NCBI RefSeq assembly: GCF_017488845.2
Contig: NZ_CP083370.1
Span: forward strand, 3,686,001 to 3,750,000
Reading direction: 5' to 3'
DNA length: 64,000 bases
DNA from: Ensifer canadensis
GTDB taxonomy: Bacteria; Pseudomonadota; Alphaproteobacteria; Rhizobiales; Rhizobiaceae
Under the pieces are notes generated by a model. It worked only from the letters and a program-made list of their open reading frames with translations, searched no databases and was not told where the DNA came from. Position 1 is the first letter of the stretch. The number at the start of each line of letters is the position of its first letter. The position numbers and the translations under genes were made by a program. Positions 45,772 to 55,929 of the stretch are shown here, one piece after another.

Positions 45772-47166
45772 ATGGACATGCGTCCGGAGCCCTTCGAACC
45801 ACCGGCTCCCATTCCTCGGGTCGGCGTGCCGTCCTACCTGAAGATCATCAAGACTGTTCTGCGCAATCCGCTCGAACTCTGGGGCGAGCCGTCCTACACG
45901 CTGCCGTGGATCGAGACCAAGTTCATCACGCAGCGCACCCTGATCGTCAACGATCCCGGCCTCATCCGCTATATCCTCGTCGAAAACGTCAGCAACTATG
46001 AGATGTCGAAGGTTCGGCGGCTGATCCTCCGCCCGATCCTGCGTGACGGTCTTCTGACGGCCGAAGGCGAGATCTGGAAACGGTCGCGCAAGGCCATTGC
46101 GCCGGTTTTTACCCCGCGCCACGCCAAGGGATTCGCCGGGCAGATGCTGCGCCGGTCGGAAGAGTTCGTCGAACGCTACGCGCACGCGAAGGTGAAGCCG
46201 TTCACCACCAATGTCGCCAGCGACATGACCGAACTGACCTTCGATATCCTGGCGGAAACGCTGTTTTCCGGTGAGGTCGCCGTCGAAAGGGAGGGCTTCG
46301 TCCAGAGTGTCGAAGAGCTTCTGCACCGCATGGGGCGCGTCGATCCGATGGATATCCTGCTGGCGCCGGAATGGCTGCCGCGATTGACCCGCATCGGCGG
46401 CAAGAAGGTCATGAACCGGTTCCGGTCGATCGTCTCGGAAACGATGGCGATGAGGCGCCAGCGCATGGCGACGGACCCAGCAGGCACGCCCAACGATTTC
46501 CTCACATTGCTGCTGCAGACGGAGGGCGCAAACGGCCTTTCGACGCAAGAGATCGAGGACAATATCCTCACCTTCATCGGCGCCGGGCATGAGACCACTG
46601 CCCGGGCGTTGGCCTGGACGCTCTATTGCGTCGCCAACACGCCGGCTTTCCGCGAGACGATGGAGGCGGAGATCGACACCGTGCTCAAGAGCGGTGCCGA
46701 ACCGGTCGAATGGCTGAACCTGATGCCGCATGTGCTGGCGGCCTTCGAGGAGGCGATGCGTCTCTACCCGCCGGCGCCGTCGATCAATCGCGCCGCCATC
46801 GAGGAGGACGAATGGACGTCACCGTCCGGCGAGCGCGTCAGGATACCCAAGGGCATCGCGGTTCTGGTGATGCCGTGGACGTTGCACCGTCACGTGCTCT
46901 ACTGGGACCGGCCGCGCGCCTTCATGCCCGAGCGTTTCCTGCCGGAAAACCGCGAGAAGCTGCATCGTTTTCAGTATCTGCCTTTCGGCGCCGGACCGCG
47001 CATCTGCATCGGCGCGACCTTCGCGCTGCAGGAGGCGGTCATTGCGCTTGCCGTCCTGATGCATCGGTTCCGTTTCGACGTCACCGACGAGACCCGGCCC
47101 TGGCCGGTGCAGAGGCTGACTACTCAACCGCGGGGCGGCTTGCCGATGCGGGTTTCGGCTCGCTGA
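45772..47166 (+). CDS. cytochrome P450
   Basis: The 464-residue monooxygenase has all P450 landmarks: the I-helix oxygen-binding GAGHETT (270-276), the ExxR pair Glu327-Arg330, the PERF motif and the heme loop PFGAGPRICIG with axial Cys412. There is no membrane anchor and no fused reductase. No ferredoxin or reductase gene is adjacent, so redox partners lie elsewhere. The ATG at 45772 starts MDMRPEPFEP; an upstream in-frame start is not family-like. Its 3' end overlaps the convergent secreted-protein gene by 47 bases. The substrate is unknown. Confidence 0.93.
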   Translation: MDMRPEPFEPPAPIPRVGVPSYLKIIKTVLRNPLELWGEPSYTLPWIETKFITQRTLIVNDPGLIRYILVENVSNYEMSKVRRLILRPILRDGLLTAEGEIWKRSRKAIAPVFTPRHAKGFAGQMLRRSEEFVERYAHAKVKPFTTNVASDMTELTFDILAETLFSGEVAVEREGFVQSVEELLHRMGRVDPMDILLAPEWLPRLTRIGGKKVMNRFRSIVSETMAMRRQRMATDPAGTPNDFLTLLLQTEGANGLSTQEIEDNILTFIGAGHETTARALAWTLYCVANTPAFRETMEAEIDTVLKSGAEPVEWLNLMPHVLAAFEEAMRLYPPAPSINRAAIEEDEWTSPSGERVRIPKGIAVLVMPWTLHRHVLYWDRPRAFMPERFLPENREKLHRFQYLPFGAGPRICIGATFALQEAVIALAVLMHRFRFDVTDETRPWPVQRLTTQPRGGLPMRVSAR

Positions 47167-47740
47167 AGGTCTTGCCGGGAATAGCCGATTGCACGCCACG
47201 CACCGGCGAATCCGCCGGCATCGGCTGCGGCAACAGCCTCGATGGCTTCTTGATGGTCTTGATCGCGGCGCAGGTCGCATCCCCGACATTGTCGCAGGGC
47301 TTGTAGACGACGATCTCGCTGCCGGCACCGTCGTCCCACACCGCCTGGATCGTCAATGTCTTGGCCTCGTTTGCGGGCAGCGAGATGTAGACATACTCGG
47401 CCGTTTCGTCGGCGGGCAGGTTGAAGGGGATCTGCGGATTGCATTTTGCCAAGGGGAAGCGCTTGTCGAGAGCGTCCGAGTTGATCGAGTAGCGGATTTC
47501 CGATAGCCGGCAATGCATCGTCTGCAGCGCGGTAAAATAGATCAGCTGCCGGTCGTCGTAGTTGCGAAACTGGATCCACCCGGTCTGCTTGTTGGCGTCG
47601 AGCATCGCCTTGTAGATCGAGACGTCGGGCAGTTGCGGCTTGTATTCCTCCTCCACGGCGTCCTGCGCGCCGCCCGGCTGGGCGAAGAGCAGACCTGCCG
47701 CAAGAATGCCGGCGACTGCCGAAGCTCTGGAAAACGTCAT
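47120..47740 (-). CDS. secreted protein of unknown function
   Basis: The 206-residue product starts MTFSRASAVAGILAAGLLFAQPGGAQD, a clear signal peptide. The mature part has four cysteines spaced as two possible disulfides (HCRL, AKCNP, KPCDN, ATCAAI) and a proline-rich C terminus. I recognise no domain. The ATG at 47740 is chosen to place the signal peptide at the N terminus; 47812 is an in-frame alternative. The 3' end overlaps the P450 gene antisense by 47 bases. It is divergent from the hydantoinase gene. Confidence 0.75.
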   Translation of the reverse strand: MTFSRASAVAGILAAGLLFAQPGGAQDAVEEEYKPQLPDVSIYKAMLDANKQTGWIQFRNYDDRQLIYFTALQTMHCRLSEIRYSINSDALDKRFPLAKCNPQIPFNLPADETAEYVYISLPANEAKTLTIQAVWDDGAGSEIVVYKPCDNVGDATCAAIKTIKKPSRLLPQPMPADSPVRGVQSAIPGKTFSEPKPASASRPAVE

Positions 47741-47884
47741 GCCGCACCCCCGTTCGTATCGTGTCGCTCTGCTGACTGCGAATGTCCGCGACACGATGGC
47801 CTTCTCTTCCAATATGTCATATCACCGGATCGATCCCCATTGAACCCGGCGCTACCCCGGGCCGAAACACTGGACTGGCTTGAA

Positions 47885-49888
47885 TTGACGTCCCATTTTC
47901 TTCTCGGCATCGATACCGGCGGAACCTACACCGACGCCGTTCTCTTCAGCGAAACGGCGGGTGTCGTCGCCAAGGCAAAGGCGCTGACGACCCGCCACGA
48001 TCTGGCCGTCGGGATTTCCGGCGCGGTGGAATCCGTCTTGGAGAAGGCCGGCGTCCCGGCTTCCGCCATCGGCCTCGTATCCCTGTCGACCACGCTTGCG
48101 ACCAACGCGCTCGTCGAGGGCCAGGGCGGCCGTGCCGGCCTGGTGATGATCGGCTTCGGGCCAGACGATCTCAAGCGTGACGGGCTGCAGGATGCGCTCG
48201 GCTCCGATCCGGTGATCTTCCTGCCGGGCGGTCACAACGTTCACGGCGGCGAGACGCCGCTCGACATGACCGCGCTCGATGAGGCCCTGCCGACCTTGGC
48301 CAATCAGGTTTCCTCCTTTGCGATCGCCGGCTATTTTGCCGTCCGCAATCCGGATCACGAGAAGCGGGTGCGCGACCGCATCCGCGAAGTCTCGCATCTG
48401 CCGGTTACCTGCAGCCATGAGCTTTCGTCCAAGCTCGGCGGCCCGCGCCGGGCGCTGACGACACTGCTGAACGCCCGGCTCGTCTCGATGATCGATCGCC
48501 TGATCGGCTCGTGCGAGGGCTTTTTGAAGTCCCGCGGCATCGATGTGCCCATGATGGTTGTGCGCGGCGATGGCGCCTTGATCTCGGCCGAGGAGGCAAG
48601 ACTTCGGCCGATCGAGACGATCCTTTCCGGCCCTGCCGCCAGCCTTGTCGGTGCGCGGCACCTGACCGGCCTCGACAATGCCGTGGTCTCGGATATCGGC
48701 GGCACGACGACGGATGTCGCGGTACTTGACCGCGGTCGTCCGCGGCTCGATGGCGAAGGTGCGGTGGTCGGCGGTTTCCGCACCATGGTCGAGGCGGTGG
48801 CGATGCGCACCTATGGCCTTGGCGGCGATTCGGAGGTCCGCATCAATGATCGTGGGCTGAAGGCGAAGATCGACCTTGGGCCGAGGCGGTTGATGCCGCT
48901 CAGCCTCGCGGCGGCGCTGCATGGCGATGCGGTGCTGTCCGTTTTGGAAAAACAACTGCGGGCGCAACATGCCGGCCGCAACAACGGCCGCCTGGCTGTT
49001 CGCACCGGTCTACCCGACCATCTGGCGAGCGGTCTGCAGCCACAGGAGCAGGCGCTCTACGAGCGCATCGGCACAGTGCCGATCTCGCTTGAAAACCTGC
49101 TGACCTCGACGCCGCAGCGGGCAACGCTGGACCGGCTGGTGGCACGCGGCCTGGTGCATATCTGCGGCCTGACGCCCTCCGATGCAATGCATGTGCTCGG
49201 CAGGCAGTCGCAATGGAGCGTCGAGGCTGCCCGTCTCGGCATCGAACTGGCAGCGCGCATCCGCGACGGCTCCGGCCAGCCGATTGCTGCATCTGCCGAG
49301 GCGATGGCCGAGATGATCGTCGATCGCGTCACGCGCCAATCGTGCGAAGTCATCCTGCAGGCCTGTCTCGGCGAAGACGGGGCAGGGGCCATCGACCCGG
49401 CGGTCTCGCAGGCAGTCGATCGTGCTCTGACCCGCGCGCCTGGTATCGTGCGGTTTTCGATCGGTCTCGATCGCCCGCTCGTCGGTTTGGGGGCTTCGGC
49501 CCCGGTCTATTATCCCGCTATTGCCGACATGCTTGGCACCGAGCCATCCATCCCTGATGAGGCCGATGTCGCAAATGCCATCGGTGCGGTTGTCGGCCAG
49601 GTGCGGGCAACCGTCACCGTGTTCGTCACCACGCCGGAAGAGGGCATTTTCATCGTCAACGGAGCAGGGGTGAGCGAGCGTTTTCTCGATCAGGACCAGG
49701 CCTTTTCAGCGGCCCGCCGTCGCGCCGAGACGATGGCGCTTGAGGCGGCACGCACCAACGGTGCCGACGAGCCGGCTTCGATGCTGCGAGAAGAAATCGA
49801 CGCTCCCGAGGTCGAAGGAAGCCGCAAGCTGGTCGAGGCACGTTTCATCGCGTCGGCGAGCGGCAGGCCGCGCATTGCCCATGGCTGA
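47885..49888 (+). CDS. hydantoinase/oxoprolinase family protein (HyuA-like)
   Basis: The product of about 667 residues begins LLGIDTGGTYTDAVLFSE, the actin-like phosphate-binding motif of HyuA/oxoprolinase ATPases, and has VVSDIGGTTTDVAVLDRGRP and the RTYGLGGDSEVR block. Such proteins hydrolyse hydantoins, 5-oxoproline or related cyclic amides with ATP, usually with a HyuB partner that is not next to it here. The start is uncertain: no ATG is available, TTG 47885 puts the motif at the N terminus, and TTG 47840 is possible. The substrate is unknown. Confidence 0.82.
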   Translation: MTSHFLLGIDTGGTYTDAVLFSETAGVVAKAKALTTRHDLAVGISGAVESVLEKAGVPASAIGLVSLSTTLATNALVEGQGGRAGLVMIGFGPDDLKRDGLQDALGSDPVIFLPGGHNVHGGETPLDMTALDEALPTLANQVSSFAIAGYFAVRNPDHEKRVRDRIREVSHLPVTCSHELSSKLGGPRRALTTLLNARLVSMIDRLIGSCEGFLKSRGIDVPMMVVRGDGALISAEEARLRPIETILSGPAASLVGARHLTGLDNAVVSDIGGTTTDVAVLDRGRPRLDGEGAVVGGFRTMVEAVAMRTYGLGGDSEVRINDRGLKAKIDLGPRRLMPLSLAAALHGDAVLSVLEKQLRAQHAGRNNGRLAVRTGLPDHLASGLQPQEQALYERIGTVPISLENLLTSTPQRATLDRLVARGLVHICGLTPSDAMHVLGRQSQWSVEAARLGIELAARIRDGSGQPIAASAEAMAEMIVDRVTRQSCEVILQACLGEDGAGAIDPAVSQAVDRALTRAPGIVRFSIGLDRPLVGLGASAPVYYPAIADMLGTEPSIPDEADVANAIGAVVGQVRATVTVFVTTPEEGIFIVNGAGVSERFLDQDQAFSAARRRAETMALEAARTNGADEPASMLREEIDAPEVEGSRKLVEARFIASASGRPRIAHG

Positions 49889-50003
49889 TCTTTTCGATTT
49901 TGGAAATAATTCTTCGCATCCTTGCTGAATTGACAGGGAATGAATTGGTGAGAAACTGCCGGCCTTTCACGCGCGCGAGTGGCCTGTTTCAAGGAGTAAA
50001 AAG

Positions 50004-52175
50004 ATGGACCGCATTGAGAAATACGGATTGAAGATCGATGCAGGTCTGCATGGCTTTCTGGTCGACGAGGCGATGCCGGGCACCGGCGTCGACGCCGAGC
50101 GGTTTTTTTCCGCGCTGTCGGAGATCGTCCATGACCTCGCGCCGAAGAACCGCGCCTTGCTTGCCAAGCGCGACGATCTGCAGGCCAGGATCGATGCCTG
50201 GTATCGCGAAAATGGCGCGCCGAGCGACCTCGAAGCCTACCAGGGCTTTCTGAAGGAGATAGGTTATCTCCTGCCTGAGGGCCCCGAGTTTTCTGTTTCG
50301 ACTGATAATGTCGATCCTGAAATCGCTACGATCGCCGGTCCGCAGCTCGTCGTTCCCGTCATGAATGCACGCTATGCCCTCAACGCCGCCAACGCACGCT
50401 GGGGTTCGCTCTATGACGCCCTCTACGGCACCGATGCCATTTCCGACGAAGGCGGTGCGGAAAAGGGACGCGGCTACAATCCCAAGCGCGGCACCAAGGT
50501 CATTGCCTGGGCGCGCGACTTCCTCAATGCAAGCGCGCCGCTGGAAAGCGGCAGCTGGGCGGATGTTGCGTCGCTGAAGATTGCTTCCGGCAGCCTTTCG
50601 GTTGCGCTTGCGGGCGGAGCGAAGACGACGCTTCGCAACTCCGAGCAGTTTGCCGGCTTTGCGGGTTCGCACGAAGCGCCGTCGCAGATCGTTCTCCGGC
50701 ACAACAATCTGCATGCCGTCGTCGTTCTCGATGCGACGACTCCGATCGGCAAGGATGACCCGGCTCATATTTCCGACGTCATTCTCGAATCCGCGATCAC
50801 CACCATCATGGACTGCGAAGATTCGGTTGCGGCGGTCGATGCCGAAGACAAGGTCGTCGTATACCGCAACTGGCTCGGCCTGATGAAGGGCGATCTCGAG
50901 GAGGAAGTCGCCAAGGGCGGCCGCAGCTTCATGCGCCGCCTCAACGCCGATCGCGTCTACACGGCGCCAAGTGGGGGCACGCTGACCTTGCCAGGCCGCT
51001 CGTTGATGCTGGTGCGCAACGTCGGTCACCTGATGACGAATCCGGCTATCCTTGATCGCGACGGAAACGAGGTGCCGGAAGGCATCATGGACGCGATGGC
51101 AACCGCGCTGATCGCTCTGCACGATATCGGCCAGGGCGGCCGCCGCATGAACTCCCGCGACGGCTCAATGTATGTCGTCAAGCCGAAGATGCATGGGCCG
51201 GAAGAAGTCGCTTTCGCCTGCGAGATCTTCTCGCGCGTCGAGGCGGCACTCGGCATGCCCGCCAACACCATGAAGATGGGCATCATGGACGAGGAGCGCC
51301 GCACGACGGTCAATCTCAAGGAGTGCATCCGCGCCGCGCGCGAACGCGTCGTCTTCATCAACACCGGTTTCCTCGATCGCACCGGCGACGAGATCCACAC
51401 TTCGATGGAAGCCGGTCCGATGATCCGCAAGGGCGACATGAAACAGGCCGCCTGGATCGGCGCTTACGAAAACTGGAACGTCGACATCGGTCTCGAATGC
51501 GGGCTTTCCGGCCATGCGCAGATCGGCAAGGGCATGTGGGCCATGCCGGACCTGATGGCGGCGATGCTGGAGCAGAAGGTCGCCCACCCGAAGGCGGGTG
51601 CCAATACCGCCTGGGTGCCGTCGCCGACGGCTGCGACCCTGCACGCTACGCATTATCACCGGGTCAATGTCGCCGACGTTCAGGCCGGCTTGAAGAGCCG
51701 GGCACGGGCCAAGCTCAGCGATATACTGTCGGTTCCGGTCGCGACCCGTCCGAACTGGACGCCAGAGGAAATCCAGCGCGAGCTCGATAACAACGCGCAG
51801 GGCATTCTCGGCTACGTCGTGCGCTGGGTCGATCAGGGCGTCGGTTGCTCCAAGGTGCCCGACATCAACAATGTCGGCCTGATGGAGGATCGTGCCACTC
51901 TGCGCATCTCGGCGCAGCACATGGCGAACTGGTTGCATCACGGCGTCGTCACCGAGGCGCAGGTGGTCGAGACGATGGAGCGCATGGCCGCCGTCGTCGA
52001 CGGCCAGAACGCCGATGATGCACAGTATGCAGCGATGGCCGGCAATTTTGACGGCTCGATTGCCTTCCAGGCAGCGCTCGAGCTGGTGCTCAAGGGCCGC
52101 GAGCAGCCGAACGGTTATACCGAACCGGTCCTGCATCGCCGTCGCCGCGAGTTGAAGGCCCGGCTGGCCGCCTGA
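50004..52175 (+). CDS. glcB: malate synthase G
   Basis: GlcB condenses glyoxylate and acetyl-CoA to malate, completing glyoxylate assimilation. The 723-residue length is that of the G isoform. Recognisable blocks are [18 protein letters not shown], the [17 protein letters not shown] segment and the catalytic-loop region [20 protein letters not shown]. An AAGGAGTAAAAAG ribosome site precedes the ATG. It is transcribed alone; a palindromic repeat follows. No isocitrate lyase gene is in the window. Confidence 0.97.
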   Translation: MDRIEKYGLKIDAGLHGFLVDEAMPGTGVDAERFFSALSEIVHDLAPKNRALLAKRDDLQARIDAWYRENGAPSDLEAYQGFLKEIGYLLPEGPEFSVSTDNVDPEIATIAGPQLVVPVMNARYALNAANARWGSLYDALYGTDAISDEGGAEKGRGYNPKRGTKVIAWARDFLNASAPLESGSWADVASLKIASGSLSVALAGGAKTTLRNSEQFAGFAGSHEAPSQIVLRHNNLHAVVVLDATTPIGKDDPAHISDVILESAITTIMDCEDSVAAVDAEDKVVVYRNWLGLMKGDLEEEVAKGGRSFMRRLNADRVYTAPSGGTLTLPGRSLMLVRNVGHLMTNPAILDRDGNEVPEGIMDAMATALIALHDIGQGGRRMNSRDGSMYVVKPKMHGPEEVAFACEIFSRVEAALGMPANTMKMGIMDEERRTTVNLKECIRAARERVVFINTGFLDRTGDEIHTSMEAGPMIRKGDMKQAAWIGAYENWNVDIGLECGLSGHAQIGKGMWAMPDLMAAMLEQKVAHPKAGANTAWVPSPTAATLHATHYHRVNVADVQAGLKSRARAKLSDILSVPVATRPNWTPEEIQRELDNNAQGILGYVVRWVDQGVGCSKVPDINNVGLMEDRATLRISAQHMANWLHHGVVTEAQVVETMERMAAVVDGQNADDAQYAAMAGNFDGSIAFQAALELVLKGREQPNGYTEPVLHRRRRELKARLAA

Positions 52176-52205
52176 TCAAGGCGGCGCCGGGCTTCATCAA
52201 CGCCG

Positions 52206-52305
52206 GAGACTTTCCAGGAAAACTGCGAAGCGGTTTTCCGTCCGGAAACGCGAAAAACCAAAGACATAGGGCGTTTCCGTGCCTCCGTTTGGGGCGGAAA
52301 CGCTG
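52206..52305. repeat. rhizobial palindromic intergenic repeat, copy 2
   Basis: About 100 bases match copy 1 (15021-15125): TTTCCAGGAAAA, CTGCGAAGCGGTTTTCCGTC, CAAAGACATAG and the closing CGGAAACGCT. The second half forms GCGTTTCCG with CGGAAACGC. It sits between convergent glcB and the chemoreceptor gene, the same context as copy 1. Confidence 0.75.
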
Positions 52306-52309
52306 TAGA

Positions 52310-54247
52310 TCAGAACTCGGCCCAGCCTTCGGTGGACAAGGCCGCGTTGCCCTGCACCGCATACCCAGCCGATCGTACCGCAGGCGGTCGGTTTCCGATG
52401 TTCGCGTGCTGTTGGGGCGTGACGGCGCGGGGCGGCGTCCGCCGCGCCTCTGGCTTGGCCGCGGCACGGGTTTCCCCGGAAAGTTGGAACCTTCCGATCA
52501 GGGCGCGAAGGTTCGTGCCTTCCTGGGCAAGCGTCGCCGACGCGGCATTCGCCTCCTCGACCATGGCGGCGTTGCGCTGCGTCACCTGATCCATCTGGTT
52601 GACGGCGGTATTGACCTCGGCCAGCCCTACCGACTGTTCCCGGGCCGAGGTGGCGATGGCAGCCATATGCTCGTTGATGGTGATGACGTGCGCCTCGATG
52701 GTCTTGAGCGCCTCGCCGGTGTCGCGCACCAGCCGCACCCCGCTCTCGACTTCGGAGCTGGAGCTGCGAATCAGTTCCTTGATTTCCTTGGCTGCCTTTG
52801 CCGAACGCTGCGCCAGTTCGCGCACTTCCTGCGCCACGACCGCAAATCCCTTGCCGGCGTCGCCCGCCCGCGCTGCCTCGACGCCGGCGTTCAGCGCCAA
52901 AAGGTTGGTCTGAAAGGCGATCTCATCGATCACACCGATGATGCTGGAAATCTGACTGGATGATTCTTCGATCCGCCGCATCGCCTCGACGGCATTGGCC
53001 ACGACGACGGCCGACTGCGTCGCGCTGGTCTTTGCTTCGCCTGCCACGTCGCGGGCTTCCTCCGTCCGGCGCGAGGAATTGCTGACATTGGCGGTGATCT
53101 GGTCGAGGGCCGCTGCCGTTTCCTCCAGGGATGCCGCCTGTTGCTCCGTGCGTTTCGACAGGTCGTCGGCGCTCTGGCTGATTTCGCGGGTGCCCATGCC
53201 GATATTGCCGGCGCTGTCAGCGACGGCGAGCATGGCATCGTTGAGCTGCGCGGCGGCCTTGTTGAGGTCGTGACGCAACTGCTCGAACTCTGCGGAGAAG
53301 GGTTCCTCCAGCCGCACGGCGAGATCGCCGTCGGCCAGCCGCTGCAAGCCGGTCGCAAGGCCTGACGTCGCCTGGATCAATTTCTGCTGCGCGGCCTCTT
53401 CGGCCTCGTCCTGCATCCGCGTGCGTTCCGCTTCGCCATTGCGGCGGCTTTCCTCGGCCTCGGCCTGCAGACGAAGGTTGGATCGGGCCGCTTCCCGGAA
53501 CGACTGGATGGCGCGGGCCATCTCGGCGATTTCGTCCTTGCCGGTCACATTCGATCCGTCGTCTTCGAGATGGCCGTCGATCAGCTTGCGCATCGCCCCG
53601 ATCTGCCTGGCGAGCGGACCGATGACGCCACGTGAAACCACCAGGTAGGTTCCAGCAGCCAGCGCGAGAACGAGCAGGATGATGCCGATGCTGACAGCTC
53701 GCACCGTTTCGAATTCGCGATGCTGTTCCTGAAAGACCTTGTCCGACAAGTGCACCTGAAGGTCGGAAATTTCCGAGATGGTCTCGGTCAAGGGATCGAT
53801 GGTTTCGTAAAGCGAGGTGCGAACGAAGCTGTCGAGCGCCGCAGAATCACGCTCAGACAGGATTTTCGTCAGCGTTGCGATCGAGTCCATCGCGACCACC
53901 ATCTGCTGCTTGGCGTTCTCGACAAGCTTCTGCTCCTCCGGTGTCATAGAGGTCGCGACATAGGCGTCCCAATTGGCGGTTATCACCTGCCGGGCGTCGT
54001 TGACCGAGGCAAGACCGGCCTCCATCGTCTCGTTTCCGTTGCGCACCTTGTGCGCCGCGTCGACGATCGAGACGGCAAAAGCGTCCGATGTTGCCTTCAG
54101 ATTTTTCAAGGGAACGATACGGTCGGCATAGACCGCATCCATCGTCGCGCTGTTTTCGGCAAGCGCATGCTGGCTGTAGACGGCAATGCCGATCGCGATG
54201 AGTGACAACAGTGCAATCGCACTCAGGAGCTTGGTCTTGATCAGCAT
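52310..54247 (-). CDS. methyl-accepting chemotaxis protein with a C-terminal adaptor tail
   Basis: The 645-residue receptor has an N-terminal membrane segment ([19 protein letters not shown]), a four-helix-bundle sensor domain, a second membrane segment ([19 protein letters not shown]), HAMP and a signalling domain whose hairpin tip reads [22 protein letters not shown] flexible Arg/Pro-rich linker leads to the last residues GWAEF, resembling the W-x-x-F pentapeptide that tethers CheR and CheB. It controls flagellar behaviour. The ligand is unknown. The gene is transcribed alone. Confidence 0.93.
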   Translation of the reverse strand: MLIKTKLLSAIALLSLIAIGIAVYSQHALAENSATMDAVYADRIVPLKNLKATSDAFAVSIVDAAHKVRNGNETMEAGLASVNDARQVITANWDAYVATSMTPEEQKLVENAKQQMVVAMDSIATLTKILSERDSAALDSFVRTSLYETIDPLTETISEISDLQVHLSDKVFQEQHREFETVRAVSIGIILLVLALAAGTYLVVSRGVIGPLARQIGAMRKLIDGHLEDDGSNVTGKDEIAEMARAIQSFREAARSNLRLQAEAEESRRNGEAERTRMQDEAEEAAQQKLIQATSGLATGLQRLADGDLAVRLEEPFSAEFEQLRHDLNKAAAQLNDAMLAVADSAGNIGMGTREISQSADDLSKRTEQQAASLEETAAALDQITANVSNSSRRTEEARDVAGEAKTSATQSAVVVANAVEAMRRIEESSSQISSIIGVIDEIAFQTNLLALNAGVEAARAGDAGKGFAVVAQEVRELAQRSAKAAKEIKELIRSSSSEVESGVRLVRDTGEALKTIEAHVITINEHMAAIATSAREQSVGLAEVNTAVNQMDQVTQRNAAMVEEANAASATLAQEGTNLRALIGRFQLSGETRAAAKPEARRTPPRAVTPQQHANIGNRPPAVRSAGYAVQGNAALSTEGWAEF

Positions 54248-54516
54248 GGCGGTCCCTTGGTTAGGTATCTCTCGGCCACACTTTTTAATTAATTAGATAA
54301 TCCTTACTTAATAAGGCGCTGAATTTCAGGCCTTCTTGCGCGTTTTTTGAACAAATAATCGCAACGGAACCGGAAGCCAGCCACCCTGGTTTGAAGCACC
54401 GGAAGCGGGGCAACTCTGCGTAGCGACGTCGAGGAAATATCGTCGCGGACGTTCGGCCAACAAAAAAGCCGCCGAGGAATCCGGCGGCTTTCTGATTGCA
54501 TGATCCTGGTCGCGTT
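54248..54516. other. AT-rich gap upstream of the chemoreceptor gene
   Basis: This 269-base gap contains the chemoreceptor promoter region, with AT-rich sequence around 54282-54312 including TTTTTAATTAATTAG and CCTTACTTAATAAGG, and the terminator of the L,D-transpeptidase gene at its right end. A 65-codon minus-strand frame inside it runs through that terminator and is not supported. Confidence 0.5.
54462..54491 (-). terminator. rho-independent terminator of the L,D-transpeptidase gene
   Basis: On the minus strand AAAGCCGCCG and CGGCGGCTTT form a 10-bp stem with a 7-base loop, followed by six T. It lies 25 bases after the stop codon. Confidence 0.88.
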
Positions 54517-55206
54517 TTACTGCTGAACGACCACGCGTGCGTTCTTGCCCGGACGAACGCGGGAGTAGAGATCGATGATGTCCTGGTTCATCAGACGGAT
54601 GCAGCCCGACGAAGCGGCCGTGCCGATCGACGACCATTCCGGCGTGCCATGCAGGCGGAACAGCGTGTCCTTGCCCTGGTCGTTGAAGAGATAGAGTGCA
54701 CGAGCGCCGAGCGGGTTCTTCAGGCCCGGGCCCATGCCTGCCTCGACATACTTGGCCACTTCCGGCTTCCGTTCCGCCATTTCCTTCGGCGGGTGCCACA
54801 TCGGCCATTCCTGCTTCCAGGCGATATAGGCTTCGCCTTCCCATGCAAAGCCGGCCTTGCCGACGCCGATTCCGTAGCGAACGGCCTTGCCGCCGGGCAG
54901 CACGTAGTAGAGGAACCGGTTCGGGGTGTTGACGACGATGGTGCCGGGACGCTCGCTCGTCGAATAATCGACGATCTGGCGATGGAAGCGGCCATCGACC
55001 TTGTTGATCGGAACTGCAGGGAGCGCGTAACCGTGATCCTCAACTGCGCCATAATTGCCCGAAAAGATCTGATCCGAAGCGACCTGTTCCGCAACGGGAG
55101 CAGGCTCACCGCTTGCCGTCTCGGACTTGGTCGAAGTTGTCGAGCAGCCGGCTACGGCGAGTGTCGCCGCCAGGCTGCACAGGAGGAAGGCATTGCGGAA
55201 GCGCAT
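54517..55206 (-). CDS. L,D-transpeptidase lipoprotein (YkuD family)
   Basis: The 229-residue protein has a lipoprotein signal with lipobox LAVAGC (Cys21) and a YkuD catalytic domain. The motif RLHGTPEWSS begins with His186, and SSGCIRL holds the nucleophile Cys202. Such enzymes make 3-3 cross-links in peptidoglycan or attach proteins to it, processes prominent in polar-growing Rhizobiales. No LysM or other binding domain is present. The gene is monocistronic with its own terminator. Confidence 0.93.
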   Translation of the reverse strand: MRFRNAFLLCSLAATLAVAGCSTTSTKSETASGEPAPVAEQVASDQIFSGNYGAVEDHGYALPAVPINKVDGRFHRQIVDYSTSERPGTIVVNTPNRFLYYVLPGGKAVRYGIGVGKAGFAWEGEAYIAWKQEWPMWHPPKEMAERKPEVAKYVEAGMGPGLKNPLGARALYLFNDQGKDTLFRLHGTPEWSSIGTAASSGCIRLMNQDIIDLYSRVRPGKNARVVVQQ

Positions 55207-55389
55207 AGGAGTCTCTTAAAATAAGAAGCGAAGAAAAACTGGGTCGGCCCGACCATCAGTGACAACGGTTATTTTCGATTAGTTGCTGCTATGCAAGGGA
55301 TTGCGTGGCAACAAGGCGGCGGGAAAGTGTAAATTCCGTGACGCTGGCTTTTTTGCAACAAAAGCGGTGGCAGACGAGAGTCTAGACGA

Positions 55390-55929
55390 ATGACAATTCT
55401 CTCTATCCATGACGACAACCCTCTCGTGGACGGTCGACAATCGAATCGCGCGCTCATGGTGCGCCGCGGGGTTCAGCGGCTTTTCACGGAATTGCGCCAC
55501 GCGGTGCTGCCGGAATTGACGCTCGCCAGCGGCCGGCGTGCCGATCTCATCTCGCTGTCGGCGAAGGGCGAAATCTGGATCGTCGAGATCAAGACGTCGA
55601 TCGAGGATTTCCGCGTCGATCGCAAATGGCCTGATTATCGGCAGCACTGCGACCGGCTGTTCTTCGCCACCCATGGTGACGTCCCGCTCGATATCTTTCC
55701 GGATGATTGTGGATTGCTGCTGTCGGATGGCTACGACGGACACATCATTCGCGAGGCACCGGAACACCGGCTTGCACCGGCAACCCGCAAGTCCGTGCTG
55801 CAGCTCTTTGCCCGCACCGCCGCACAACGGCTGATGCTGGCGGAGTGGGCTGCCGAGCGCAATGGCGAACTCGGCAACTCCATTCGCGATATCGTTTCCG
55901 GCTCCCGCGACGGGTCAGCCGAGGGTTGA
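55390..55929 (+). CDS. mmcB: MmcB family DNA repair protein
   Basis: The 179-residue protein matches MmcB, a DNA-damage-response protein described in Caulobacter. It has a PD-(D/E)XK nuclease-like core: RRADLISLSAKGEIWIVEIK supplies the acidic residues and Lys. I see no clear LexA box in the 180-base upstream gap. Its stop codon abuts the stop codon of the convergent actR gene with no base between. Confidence 0.85.
   Translation: MTILSIHDDNPLVDGRQSNRALMVRRGVQRLFTELRHAVLPELTLASGRRADLISLSAKGEIWIVEIKTSIEDFRVDRKWPDYRQHCDRLFFATHGDVPLDIFPDDCGLLLSDGYDGHIIREAPEHRLAPATRKSVLQLFARTAAQRLMLAEWAAERNGELGNSIRDIVSGSRDGSAEG

Noticed and set aside
54304..54501. 65-codon minus-strand frame in the gap after the L,D-transpeptidase gene
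   Set aside because: It runs through a clear terminator hairpin and has no ribosome site or similarity I recognise.
55207..55389. LexA-type SOS box upstream of mmcB
   Set aside because: No GTTC-N7-GTTC or GAAC-N7-GTTC pattern is visible in the gap.
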